In this document: positions 27,630 through 35,728 of the stretch, in pieces
Position numbering within the stretch: the first letter of the stretch is position 1
Layout of the letters: every line of letters begins with the position of its first letter
Source: Pyropia haitanensis
Taxonomy: Eukaryota > Rhodophyta > Bangiophyceae > Bangiales > Bangiaceae
DNA: 36,389 nt
Reading direction: 5' to 3'
Assembly (NCBI GenBank): GCA_008729055.1
Contig: SDUX01000087.1
Location: 1 to 36,389, forward strand
Made by a program: the position numbers and the translations under genes
The notes under the pieces: generated by a model
Seen by the model: only the letters and a program-made list of their open reading frames with translations
Databases searched by the model: none
Told to the model about the DNA's origin: nothing

Positions 27630-28171
27630 TTAGCTTTCTACTGGTGTGGTGAGAATATGGGTAAAGTCAGCTGCGCGGGCTTCTGGGTCAGCAACCTGTT
27701 CGTCAGACAGGGCGTGCCCGACATAGGCCCACATCATCATCTGCGCCCGACTTGCTGCTATCGGTTCCGGCAGTCCCAGTGCGAGAAAGATGGTATGGAC
27801 ATATCCTTGACGTAACCTGTCGACCTCGTGGACAGCTTGTTGCACCTCTGGATTGGCACCTGCCCACATGCGCATCCCACGCTCAAGAGGTCTGGACACA
27901 GCGAACACCCGCTCGATAAGCGCCCTCAATTGGACCTTTGGATCAGGCAGAGTCTTGAGTTCGTCGATAACGTCGATGTTGATCTGTTCGCGCCAGGCCG
28001 CGATCAACTCGGCGTGAAACGTCTGAAGGTCGGAAAAATGCCAATAGAAACTGCCGCGAGACACACCGAGGTCCTTGACCATGCGGTCTGCCTTGAGCCC
28101 GCGTGCCCCTTCTCGCGCAGCACGTCAAATCCGTGCAGGATCCAATCCTGTTTCTTTAGGCGTTTGGCCAT
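27630..28171 (-). CDS. TetR/AcrR-family regulator, interrupted by a 1-base deletion
   Basis: The N-terminal frame from the ATG at 28171 reads MAKRLKKQDWILHGFDVLRE and then slips near 28112; the next frame continues EGARGLKADR-MVKDLGVSRGSFYWHFSD, the helix-turn-helix of TetR regulators, to the TAA at 27630. The plus strand has gccccttctcgc where gccccttcctcgc is expected. One added base gives 180 residues, a normal TetR length. The C-terminal ligand domain is intact. A 13-bp inverted repeat lies 14 bases upstream of the start. The gene is probably functional and the sequence in error, but a real null allele cannot be excluded. Confidence 0.8.
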
Positions 28172-28185
28172 GGTGCATGCTCATT

Positions 28186-28238
28186 CCATACAGTTGTGCA
28201 TGGTATAGGAATACACTTAACCAAACACAACTGTATGG
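28186..28238. promoter_or_regulatory. 13-bp inverted repeats, probable TetR operator
   Basis: CCATACAGTTGTG (28186-28198) and CACAACTGTATGG (28226-28238) are perfect inverted copies with 27 bases between, so centres are 40 bases apart, about four helical turns. They sit directly upstream of the TetR gene start at 28171, as autoregulatory TetR operators do. The spacing is wide, so these could be two sites bound separately. Confidence 0.6.
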
Positions 28239-28348
28239 CATGCTGAAAGTCGATAAATCTGCGCAAATCTCTTCGCAGGGGAGCAGAACGCCAATCACAA
28301 TGCATTGTGCAGCGCATGGCGCCTGAAAGCGTGCGAAAGGCTGTATCC

Positions 28349-28387
28349 AACAAAAGTAAAGCCTCGCACCATCAGGTTGCGAGGCTT
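28349..28387 (-). terminator. secE-nusG terminator
   Basis: AAGCCTCGCA (28359-28368) pairs with TGCGAGGCTT (28378-28387), followed on the minus strand by TTACTTTTG. It lies 66 bases after the nusG stop, so nusG is not co-transcribed with rplK. Confidence 0.85.
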
Positions 28388-28452
28388 ACCAAGTAATCTG
28401 GATTTTCGAAGAGAAACTCACACCACCGCCCCCTGGGCCGGTGCTGCACAGA

Positions 28453-28986
28453 TCAACTCTGCTTGATCACCTGCGTGTACTCCAGCTCCACCGGCGTTTC
28501 GCGGCCAAAGATCGAAACGGAGACCTTCAGGCGCTGGTTCTCGTCGTCGACCTCTTCGATCATGCCGTCGAAGTCCTCGAACGGGCCGTCGCCCACTTTG
28601 ACCTTTTCGCCCACCTCAAAGTGGATGAGCGTGCGTGGCGCGTCCTCGCCTTCCTGCACACGGCCCAGGATGCCCTGCACCTCTGCATCGCGCATCGGCA
28701 TCGGGCGGCCCTGCGGACCAAGGAACCCGGTGACACGATTGATGGAGTTGATCAGGTGATAGCCTTGATCGGACATCTCCATATGCACCAGCACATAACC
28801 CGGCATGAAGCGACGCTCGGTTGTGACCTTCTTGCCGCGGCGGACCTCGATCACCTCTTCGGTGGGCACCAGCACCTCGTCGATCTGGTCCTCAAGACCC
28901 TGCTCTTCCACGCTCTGGCGGATCTGCTCGGCGATCTTTTTTTCAAAGTTGGACAGGACACTGACCGAATACCAACGCTTTGCCAT
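28453..28986 (-). CDS. nusG: Transcription termination/antitermination factor NusG
   Basis: NusG couples RNA polymerase to Rho and to the ribosome (through S10). The 177-residue product has both domains: N-terminal NGN ([52 protein letters not shown]) and C-terminal KOW ([25 protein letters not shown]) ending [12 protein letters not shown]. Normal length. It follows secE by an unusually long 218 bases that hold a hairpin with a T-rich tail. Confidence 0.98.
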   Translation of the reverse strand: MAKRWYSVSVLSNFEKKIAEQIRQSVEEQGLEDQIDEVLVPTEEVIEVRRGKKVTTERRFMPGYVLVHMEMSDQGYHLINSINRVTGFLGPQGRPMPMRDAEVQGILGRVQEGEDAPRTLIHFEVGEKVKVGDGPFEDFDGMIEEVDDENQRLKVSVSIFGRETPVELEYTQVIKQS

Positions 28987-29075
28987 CTGAACTGAGACCC
29001 CTGTCTTGCGATGCGCGGGGCCCCTGCCCTGCCATCTGATCCGTGAATTTCTGCCGAGGTAGACCCGACGCCTGA

Positions 29076-29113
29076 ATATAAAACGGGGCGCGGGCTTGAT
29101 TCGCCGCGCGCCC
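29076..29113 (-). terminator. Terminator- or attenuator-like hairpin between secE and nusG
   Basis: GGGCGCG (29086-29092) pairs with CGCGCCC (29107-29113), with further G-C pairs inside, and is followed on the minus strand by CGTTTTATATTC. It would partly end secE transcripts before nusG, or mark a site where nusG has its own promoter. The tail is short, so strength is uncertain. Confidence 0.45.
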
Positions 29114-29204
29114 TGTCATGTCAGAGTTGGGCAATATCCCCTGAACGGTCCAGTTTCAAGTCTTGGTGGAGATTTTTGGTGCCAAGCACCAAGTGTGCTG
29201 TGTG

Positions 29205-29402
29205 TCAGCCGAACATGCCCAGCACACCATTCAGACCGCTGCGGATAATGATGTCTACAATGGCAAAAAACACCGCGGTCAGGGCAGACAGGATGAACAC
29301 CATCACCGATGTCAGCATCACCTCACGACGGGTCGGCCAAACAACTTTGCCAACCTCGGCACGCACCTGCTGAATAAACTGCAGTGGATTGGTCATCGCC
29401 AT
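29205..29402 (-). CDS. secE: Preprotein translocase subunit SecE
   Basis: SecE is the small clamp subunit of the SecYEG channel. The 65-residue product is of the short single-span type: an amphipathic N-terminal helix (NPLQFIQQVRAEVGKVVWPTRREV) with the conserved K-V-x-W-P-T/S-R motif, then one membrane segment (VFILSALTAVFFAIVDIII). AGGGACAAC precedes the ATG. It lies between a membrane-protein gene and nusG. Confidence 0.97.
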   Translation of the reverse strand: MAMTNPLQFIQQVRAEVGKVVWPTRREVMLTSVMVFILSALTAVFFAIVDIIIRSGLNGVLGMFG

Positions 29403-29435
29403 GTCGTTGTCCCTGTCACAATGTCTGCCAAAGGC

Positions 29436-29463
29436 ATCTAACGGCTGCGCAGAGTGGTTTCAA
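29436..29463 (-). promoter_or_regulatory. Candidate secE promoter
   Basis: On the minus strand TTGAAA (29458-29463), a 16-base spacer and TTAGAT (29436-29441) form a plausible promoter in the gap between the 29494 gene and secE. It is not as close to consensus as the S10 and str promoters. Confidence 0.35.
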
Positions 29464-29493
29464 CCCTGCAGAAAGCGGCCGAGGTCCGCTCCC

Positions 29494-30210
29494 TTAGACC
29501 TCGCCTTCACGCAAGGAAGACAGACGGCGATCCAACGCTTCATCATGTCGCGCATCTGCCGTGGCCAGTTCCCCAAAATCCGGCAGATAGAGGCCGTCTA
29601 CGGTGCCTTCTGGAAAGCGATCCAGAAACGCGTCCCATTTCATCGCAAAGTCGTCAAGCTTGCGGTGGAGTTCGACGGCCCGCGAGGGCCTGCGTCGGGC
29701 ATACCACCGGGCAATCCCCATCGTCTTCTTCCAGAACCCATCATAACCGAGGATCAGAAAGATACCGATGAAAACAAAGAGCGTCAGAAGCAAAATACCG
29801 ATCACCAACCAAGGGCGAAGCAGGACAACCAGCGCACATGCCGCAATGATGAGATGCTTGGGCGTCGGCCGGTAGCCGGTGATGCGCGCCTTGATCCGCT
29901 CCAGGCGACCAGGTGCCGCCACCTCTTCCTCAAAATCTGAGGCCGGTGCGATGTGGGGCATCGCCGCCGCTGCTCGTTCGACGGGGCGGGTCGCTGCCGG
30001 AGGCACTGGTGCCTCCTCCAACGGCGCAGGATCGATAGTCACCTTTGCTGCGGGTGCCGCTTCAGACGCCGCTTTGGGCGCGGGCGCGGGGGCATCTTCA
30101 CCTTCGGACTTCAGCAAATCGCGAATCGCGGCCATAGCCTGCGGGTCAAGATCGGGTGCTTCCGAAGGCGCAGGCTCCTCAGCCCGCTGGCTCTTCATCT
30201 CTGTTGTCAT
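29494..30210 (-). CDS. Membrane protein with Pro/Ala-rich N-terminus, unknown function
   Basis: The product (about 238 residues from the ATG at 30210; an in-frame GTG at 30219 is possible) has three parts: a low-complexity Ala/Pro/Glu-rich N-terminal 100 residues, a hydrophobic stretch near residues 120-160 (HLIIAACALVVLL, WLVIGILLLTLFVFIGIFLIL) that spans the membrane twice, and a charged C-terminal helix region (MGIARWYARRRPSRAVELHRKLDDF). I do not recognise a named family. It is on the same strand as secE, 91 bases upstream, and may be conserved near secE in related genomes. Confidence 0.75.
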   Translation of the reverse strand: MTTEMKSQRAEEPAPSEAPDLDPQAMAAIRDLLKSEGEDAPAPAPKAASEAAPAAKVTIDPAPLEEAPVPPAATRPVERAAAAMPHIAPASDFEEEVAAPGRLERIKARITGYRPTPKHLIIAACALVVLLRPWLVIGILLLTLFVFIGIFLILGYDGFWKKTMGIARWYARRRPSRAVELHRKLDDFAMKWDAFLDRFPEGTVDGLYLPDFGELATADARHDEALDRRLSSLREGEV

Positions 30211-30299
30211 CGTCGTCACTCAATCACGGTTTGCAGAACGGGATACCCCGCATTTCCGACCGTTGAGCGGCAGAATTGTGGCGAAACTATGGTCCGCCC

Positions 30300-31156
30300 C
30301 TATCCATCTTTTGCCGCAGCAGGGCGGCGTCCGCCGATCTGCGACCACATCACCGCACCAAAAATGACTACCCCGCCAAGCAAGACTTCGACGCTCGGTC
30401 GTTCTGTCAGCACAAGGTACGCAAGGATCGGGGCAAGCGGCATTTCAAGGATCGACAACAATGCTGTCTCTGCCGGGGGCAACCTGCGCGCACCTTCTGA
30501 AAGGGTCACTGACGCAACAGCGAACACCAAACCGAAAAAGATGAGCAAAGGCATCTCCCCCATGGGGACGCCAAAAGGATCCCCAAAGAGGTAAGCCACC
30601 GGCAGCAAATGACCGAAGAAAGCGCTGCGGGCAAAGCTGCGGTGGTTTGCGGGAACGCGCGGTAGATCACCATGGTCGCCGCCAGCATCAACGTCATGAA
30701 AACCGCCAGAAGGTCACCCCGCCATGCCAGTGTCCGGAGCGAACCGGAAACGATGAGTAAGACACCCCCAAACGCTGCGAGGCTGGCCGCCGCCACAAGT
30801 GCACTGGGCCTTTCGCGCAGAAAAACCCACGCCATCGCAGCGGCGAAAAATGGTGCGGCGCCGTAGATCAGCACAACATTGGCCACATGGCTTAGCTTGA
30901 ACGCGGGAATGAAGGCCGCCGTGCCCAAACCCATAATGACCGTCACCACAAGCGCGGTCCGACCAAAGGCGCGCACTTCGGCGGCCAAATCCCCCTTCGC
31001 CCAAAGGTAGACCATCGTAAAACTAGCCGCAGCGACCCCGCGCCAAAAGATGATGTCCCATGCCCCGGCATTGATACTTTTGGTAAAGACACCAGCCGAG
31101 CTGAAGACCAAAGCCGAAATCACAACCAGCAATACCCCTGTTTCCCTGCGCCCCAT
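30300..31156 (-). CDS. EamA/DMT transporter, interrupted by a 1-base deletion
   Basis: The first half (30608-31156) reads a normal EamA start (ETGVLLVVISALVFSSAGVFTKS) with five membrane segments; the frame then slips near 30607 and the second half continues in the next frame (LPVAYLFGDPFGVP ... LAYLVLTERPSVEVLLGGVVIFG) to TAA at 30300. The plus strand has gcaaatgacc where gcaaaatgacc is expected. One added base gives 285 residues, normal for the family. It is divergent from a WYL regulator (31266), which may control it. Substrate unknown. Confidence 0.8.
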
Positions 31157-31265
31157 CCCGATCTCCTCCGACAGCTTTGAAAAGAGGGATAGCGAAGCGC
31201 TGCTGACATCTATGTGTCAGCAGTCTTATGGTTAAATGTGCTGAACCAGCCCCAAGGGTCCTGCC

Positions 31266-31949
31266 ATGCCAAAGTCATCCCGCCTATTCGAAATCATCCA
31301 GATGCTGCGTGCCGCCAAGGCACCGCTGCTCGCTCAGCAGATGGCCGATAGTCTTGAGGTCTCAAAACGCACGATCTATCGCGACATCGCGACCCTGCAG
31401 GCCATGCAAACCCCGATTTATGGCGAGGCAGGCGTGGGCTATGTGATGCGCAAAGGCTACGATCTGCCTCCGCTCAACCTTGATGCAGATGAGGCAGAGG
31501 CGATTGCCATCGGTCTCAGCCTGATCGCCCGCACAGGCGATCAAAGCCTTTGGCGGGCAGCGGGGAGGGCGTCTCGCAAGCTCAATGCAGTCGCGCCCGG
31601 CACCAAGCGCCTCATCGCCTCAAGCTGGGGCGGCGCGGCGCTGCAACAGACCGACCTTGGACCACTGCGCAGCGCCATTCGGGACGAACAGAAAATCAAC
31701 ATGCGCTACCGCGACGTCGAAGGCAGGGTGACCGAGCGACGGGTATGGCCGCTGGTGCTGATCTACTATGTCGACACATCCATGATTGCCGCCTGGTGCG
31801 AGCTGCGCGAGGGTTTGCGCCACTTTCGTCTGGACCGGATAGAAAGCTGGTCACCTGACAGAGAGACCTTTGCCGGCCAGGGCGACGCATTGCGCACCGA
31901 CTGGGAAGCAACCCTGAAAGACGCGACCGTTACGACGCAGGATTTCTGA
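31266..31949 (+). CDS. YafY-type HTH and WYL-domain transcriptional regulator
   Basis: The 227-residue product has an N-terminal winged HTH (SSRLFEIIQMLRAAKAPLLAQQMADSLEVSKRTIYRDIATL, a DeoR-like HTH_11) and a C-terminal WYL domain (residues about 135-200: KINMRYRDVEGRVTERRVWPLVL, WCELREGLRHFRLDRIE). WYL domains sense small or nucleic-acid-derived ligands. It is divergent from the EamA gene, with 109 bases between starts, and convergent with tRNA-Trp. It is a plausible regulator of the exporter, by position only. Confidence 0.9.
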   Translation: MPKSSRLFEIIQMLRAAKAPLLAQQMADSLEVSKRTIYRDIATLQAMQTPIYGEAGVGYVMRKGYDLPPLNLDADEAEAIAIGLSLIARTGDQSLWRAAGRASRKLNAVAPGTKRLIASSWGGAALQQTDLGPLRSAIRDEQKINMRYRDVEGRVTERRVWPLVLIYYVDTSMIAAWCELREGLRHFRLDRIESWSPDRETFAGQGDALRTDWEATLKDATVTTQDF

Positions 31950-31960
31950 TGTTGTGAAGG

Positions 31961-32036
31961 TGGCAGGGGCTGAGGGACTCGAACCCACGACCCTCGGTTT
32001 TGGAGACCGATGCTCTACCAACTGAGCTAAACCCCT
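31961..32036 (-). tRNA. tRNA-Trp (CCA)
   Basis: On the minus strand the 76-base gene starts AGGGGTT and ends AGCCCCT-G-CCA, with the acceptor stem paired (one G-T wobble). D-arm GCTC...GAGC, anticodon stem TCGGT/ACCGA with loop CTCCAAA (anticodon CCA), and T-arm GTGGGTTCGAGTCCC are all present, and the 3' CCA is encoded. It lies upstream of secE, the usual place for tRNA-Trp, but three genes intervene. Confidence 0.97.
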
Positions 32037-32171
32037 ATGCCGAGCCGTTGGGTAGTCGCAAATCCCGCCGCGATCAAGAGCAGATCGTCGCACCTCCCAG
32101 ATTTTAGGAACATTCAGACCCGAGGCACGTTGGATCGGCAACGGAAACGTATGATCCAAAGGAGATTCAAC

Positions 32172-32666
32172 ATGGCACTTCATAGCCTCAAAGACGTTTA
32201 TCACGATCAACTTCAGGACCTCTACAGCGCCTGCAAGCAGTCACTGGAAGCCACCACCGCACTGGGCCGCGCAGCCACTGACAAGGACCTGAGCGAAGCG
32301 CTGATCGCAGGGGCAAACGGCATCAGCACCGGCATGGACAAGCTGAAATCCATCTGTGCGGAACATAACATAGATCCCGAAGGCGAGCACTGCAAAGGCA
32401 TGGAAGGCCTTGTGAAAGAAGTGCACGACCATGTGCTGGACGCCGAGTTTGGCGACGACGCAACACGCGACGCCATGATCATCACCCAGTATCAGCGGAT
32501 GGTGCATTATGCGCTGGCGGGCTACGGCTGTCTCGTGGCCTTCGCCAACCGCCTTGGCCAAGACGGTGACGCGGCGATTTTGGAAAAGCAGCTGGATGAA
32601 ACCTATGACGGCGACCGCCGCATGACCGACATTGCCACCGGCGGGGTGAACCGCAAAGCGGCCTAA
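32172..32666 (+). CDS. DUF892 (YciE/YciF) ferritin-like protein
   Basis: The 164-residue product starts MALHSLKDVYHDQLQDLYSA and fits the ferritin-like DUF892 family: helices with the pattern LKDVYHDQLQDLY, AGANGISTGMDKLKSICAEH, KGMEGLVKEVHDHVLD and DAMIITQYQRMVHYALAGYG (the E/H-rich iron-site type). The family is linked to stress and osmotic response; function is not established. AAAGGAG precedes the ATG. It is followed by a terminator at 32687-32716. Confidence 0.88.
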   Translation: MALHSLKDVYHDQLQDLYSACKQSLEATTALGRAATDKDLSEALIAGANGISTGMDKLKSICAEHNIDPEGEHCKGMEGLVKEVHDHVLDAEFGDDATRDAMIITQYQRMVHYALAGYGCLVAFANRLGQDGDAAILEKQLDETYDGDRRMTDIATGGVNRKAA

Positions 32667-32686
32667 ATACCTTCTGCCTGCCGATC

Positions 32687-32716
32687 AAAGCCTCCGCATT
32701 CTGCGGGGGCTTTTTC
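32687..32716 (+). terminator. Terminator after the DUF892 gene
   Basis: AAAGCCTCCGCA (32687-32698) pairs with TGCGGGGGCTTT (32702-32713), with one G-T wobble, followed by TTTCTTG. It also lies just beyond the stop of the convergent mct-like gene and may serve both. Confidence 0.85.
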
Positions 32717-32732
32717 TTGTTTCAGGGACAGG

Positions 32733-33973
32733 TCAAGCAACGTCACGCGAAACGGCAAAGTTCGGGCTCTGAACGATGCCAGTATCAAACAGTTGCGCGA
32801 TCTCCGTATCGTCCATTCCGACAACCTCACCCAGTATCTCTTCCGTATGCGCCCCAAGTACCGGTGCCTTGGCCGCCGGTTCTCTCGCATGGCCAGAGAA
32901 GGTCACAGGCGTCCCCGGCACGGGAAATGTCCCCAGTCCAGGCTGATGCAGCTTTTCGAACATCGGGTTTTCAGGAGACAAATCTACGTCCTCAGTGACA
33001 GCCTCCTTGATTGTGCGGAAGTGGGACCAGGTTGCCCCGGCCTCGTCCAGTTTCCGGCCAACGATGGCGGACGACTGTGCGGCAAACCACGGTTTGAAAA
33101 TCTCCGTTATGCGGTGACGCAACTCCCACCGAACGCCTTCATCCCGAAGATTCATTCCCGTCTCGGATGCCAGCGCCTCAATCGGCGCTGCCGATTCAGT
33201 AACTTTTACCAATGCCGCCCATTGCCGCCCCGTCAGCCCGATGACCATAACCCGCCTGTCATCCGCACAAATGAAGTCCTGACCATAGGCACCGTAAAGC
33301 GCATTGCCCGACTTGCCCCGTGCGGTATCATTCAGTACCGCGTCGCCGATCATGCCCAGATGCCCCAGCGTCGCCGCTGCCACATCCTTCAATGACAGTT
33401 CAACATCCTGCCCTTCGCCCGTGCGCAACCGGTGCCGTTCTGCTGCCAAAAGGGCCGACACCACCATGTTGCCTGCAACAAGGTCCCATGCGGGCAGCGC
33501 ATTGGCAACGGGGTTCGCATAGCCTTCAGGCCCCGTGATGTCAGGAATGCCCAAGGCCGGATTGACTGTGTAGTCGACCTGCGGGCGACCATGCCTGTCT
33601 CCCATCAGCGTGACCATGATCAGATCGCGGCGATGCTGGCTCAACGTCTCATGGTCCATCCAACCCCGCACGCGCAGGTTGGTCAGAAACATGCCCGCAT
33701 CGTCACCGGGGGCCGTGATGATCCGCGTGATCAGCTCCTGCCCTCGGGTGATTTCATATCCACCGCGATGGATCGCTTGCCCTTGTTCATCCCCGCCCAG
33801 AAAAGGCTCTGGCCCGAGGGGGCCACCGGCCAGCGGCCTGCATCAAGCCCACCGCCAATGCGGTCAAATCGGATCACATCCGCCCCCATCTGGGCCAGCG
33901 TCATGCCTGCGAGCGGTACCGCGACAAAGGCAGACCCTTCAACAACACGCATTCCATTCAAAATCTGGCTCAT
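32733..33973 (-). CDS. mct: CaiB/BaiF CoA-transferase family, 2-methylfumaryl-CoA isomerase-like, 1-base deletion
   Basis: The product resembles Mct, the intramolecular CoA transferase that moves CoA from C1 to C4 of mesaconyl-CoA (2-methylfumaryl-CoA) in the 3-hydroxypropionate bi-cycle. The N-terminal 80 residues (GMRVVEGSAFVAVPLAGMTL, ADVIRFDRIGGGLDAGRWPV, WAGMNKGKRSIAVDMKSPEG) are followed after a frame slip near 33740 by LITRIITAPGDDAGMFLTNL, then VDYTVNPALGIPDITGPEG, NALPAWDLVAGNMVV and AAERHRLRTGEGQDVELSLK. The plus strand has cctg-ccctcg where cctgg-ccctcg is expected. One added base gives 413 residues, close to known Mct. It is three bases downstream of the meh-like gene. The symbol rests on similarity recalled by eye. 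Confidence 0.75.
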
Positions 33974-33976
33974 CGC

Positions 33977-34822
33977 TTAAATCTCCCACATGGCATTGGC
34001 TTGCATGGTCTGCCGCGCGCCATCCGCATTCACGCTAAGCGACCATTCCGATGTTGAGGATTTAACCGCCCTCAGATCGACGGCATCACGAACAAAAAGC
34101 GGATGCACTCCGCGATAAGAGAACAATTGCGGCGCGCTGCCACGCTGCCGCGTTGCCATGTCCATCAGCAATTGCGCCTGCAGCGGTCCATGCACCACAA
34201 GATCAGGATAATGTTCCACCTGCTGCGTATAGGGCAGATCATAGTGAATGCGGTGGGCGTTGAAGGTGATCGCGGAGTACCGGAAGAGCAGCGGCGTGCT
34301 CACATCGACGGCTTCCACCACGGCTGCCGCGTCAGGCGACGGCGTCACTTTTGGTGGCGTGTAACGGTCAGGGATCTGCAAATAGACGATGTTTTGGCGC
34401 TCGATCACAGCCAGCCCGCTGGTGCCGTGCACCTCGTGGTCCAGCCCGATGATGACCATATCCCCTGCGGCACCCGATTTCTCGGATATGCTGGCGATGG
34501 TCGTGCGTTTGCGCAGCGGCTCACCCACCCGCAGAGGTGCTCGGAACTCCAGACTGCCCCCGGCCCACATACGCCGGTTCAAACGCACAGGCGGCATGAA
34601 GTCCCCCAGCCGCGGATGGCCATCCTCGCCAAGACCGTCCATGCCAGCAGTTGGCGGAAAAGCATACCAATGCCACAGATGCGGCAGCATCTCACCGTCT
34701 GCGGGGGCTGTCATTCCGGGTAACCCAAGGGTGGCATGGATCAGCTTTGACTGCTGGGCAGAAATGCCACCCTCGACAGTGTCGCTGCGGTCAATCCAAG
34801 CGCCCAAGTTGACCTGATCCAT
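33977..34822 (-). CDS. meh: MaoC/FAS1-like dehydratase, 3-methylfumaryl-CoA hydratase-like
   Basis: The product (281 residues, ATG at 34822 with GGAGG upstream) has two hot-dog-type halves, with LPHLWHWYAFPP and DGHPRLGDFMPPVRLNRRMWAGG in the first, and the MaoC-like FRYSAITFNAHRIHYDLPYTQ and DLVVHGPLQAQLLMDMA in the second. This pattern is that of mesaconyl-C4-CoA (3-methylfumaryl-CoA) hydratase, which forms citramalyl-CoA. It is directly followed by the mct-like gene, which would supply its substrate, so the pair fits conversion of mesaconyl-CoA toward citramalyl-CoA. The longer open frame upstream has no support. Other MaoC substrates remain possible. Confidence 0.75.
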   Translation of the reverse strand: MDQVNLGAWIDRSDTVEGGISAQQSKLIHATLGLPGMTAPADGEMLPHLWHWYAFPPTAGMDGLGEDGHPRLGDFMPPVRLNRRMWAGGSLEFRAPLRVGEPLRKRTTIASISEKSGAAGDMVIIGLDHEVHGTSGLAVIERQNIVYLQIPDRYTPPKVTPSPDAAAVVEAVDVSTPLLFRYSAITFNAHRIHYDLPYTQQVEHYPDLVVHGPLQAQLLMDMATRQRGSAPQLFSYRGVHPLFVRDAVDLRAVKSSTSEWSLSVNADGARQTMQANAMWEI

Positions 34823-34905
34823 GTGCGTTCCTCCCTGCATTCTCAGTTCTGAGTCGCAGGGTTTTCTGAAAATATCAAATGATTTTAATAACTTAACGGT
34901 AGACC

Positions 34906-34921
34906 ATCGTATACAGTCGAT
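34906..34921. promoter_or_regulatory. Weak GTATAC-centred palindrome upstream of meh
   Basis: ATCGTATACAGTCGAT has matching ATCG/CGAT ends around GTATAC, within an AT-rich upstream region of the meh-like gene. GTATAC cores occur in some GntR-type operators. No GntR gene is in the window, so this is a weak lead only. Confidence 0.22.
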
Positions 34922-35042
34922 CAATGCTGCGCATGCACAATGGCCGATTACCCCTGATACACTTGAACGTTTTGCCCGCCCTTTTGCAGGTGCAGCAAAA
35001 GGCGGCCAGCGGCAACTTTTTCAGCATACTTTGGTATCCCGC

Positions 35043-35701
35043 CTAAGAAGTGGGCGAAATCGCCTCCAGCGCATCGAGATCACGGCCCATGATCTCGGCC
35101 TCAGAGGCCAGAATCGTCTCAATCGGCCAGTCCCACCAGGCAATCCGGGCGAGCCGTTCGGCATCTGCGGCGCTCACCCTTTCGCGCACAACGCGTGCGG
35201 GATTGCCTGCCACAATCGTGTAGTCGCGCACCTCCCTCGCACGACCGCGCCAGCGCCGATGATTGCCCCATTCCCAATACGCGCGCCCGGCAGCACCATG
35301 GCATCCTTCCCCAGCCAGACATCATGGCCGATCACCGTATCCGGTCCCGGATCAGGCATGGAGGGACGCTCCTCCGTAGGACCGCCTCCGAAGATCGCAA
35401 AGGGATAGGATGACATCCCGTCATATCGATGATTGGCTGACGCGGTGACAAAGGTGACCCCGTCAGCAATCTGACAAAACTTCCCGATTGTCAGCTTCTC
35501 AGGGCTGAACTCAAAAAGGTACGGGGCCAGCCGTCCCGCCCAGTTATCTGGCGGGTCAAAGGCGCTGGCATAGGTATAGGCGCCAACCGCCATCCTGGGA
35601 TGATTGACCGCTGGTCGCAGAAAAACGGTACTCAGCATGGGCGAGCCATCGGCATTCTGCAGCGGATGGACGGTGTCCGGATCGGCAAAGGGGCGGGACA
35701 T
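35043..35701 (-). CDS. CatB/Vat-type acyltransferase (left-handed beta-helix), 1-base deletion
   Basis: The product resembles xenobiotic acyltransferases of the hexapeptide-repeat (LbH) type, as in CatB or Vat O-acetyltransferases. Visible: MSRPFADPDTVHPLQNADG, TIGKFCQIADGVTFVTASANH with the family His, MSSYPFAIFGGG, then hexapeptide repeats VIGHDVWLGKDAMVLPGARIGNGAIIGAGAVV. The frame slips near 35240 and continues as REVRDYTIVAGNPARVVRERV, the usual end, to TAG at 35043. The plus strand has cctcgcacg where cctcgccacg is expected. One added base gives 219 residues, normal for the family. Antibiotic modification is not implied; many such enzymes acetylate sugars. Acceptor unknown. Confidence 0.78.
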
Positions 35702-35728
35702 GATTCAAGGTCCTTCACGCTTGACGCT

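Noticed and set aside
28180..28240. Insertion-sequence terminal inverted repeats
   Set aside because: The 13-bp inverted repeat encloses only 27 bases and no transposase. An operator next to the TetR gene is the better reading.
31961..32172. Integration (att) site at tRNA-Trp
   Set aside because: No integrase gene and no direct repeat of the tRNA 3' end was seen in the window.
34821..35408. 195-codon plus-strand frame upstream of and opposite the acyltransferase
   Set aside because: It runs over the meh upstream region and antisense to the acyltransferase. Composition is not gene-like; I looked for a LysR- or GntR-type regulator here and found none.
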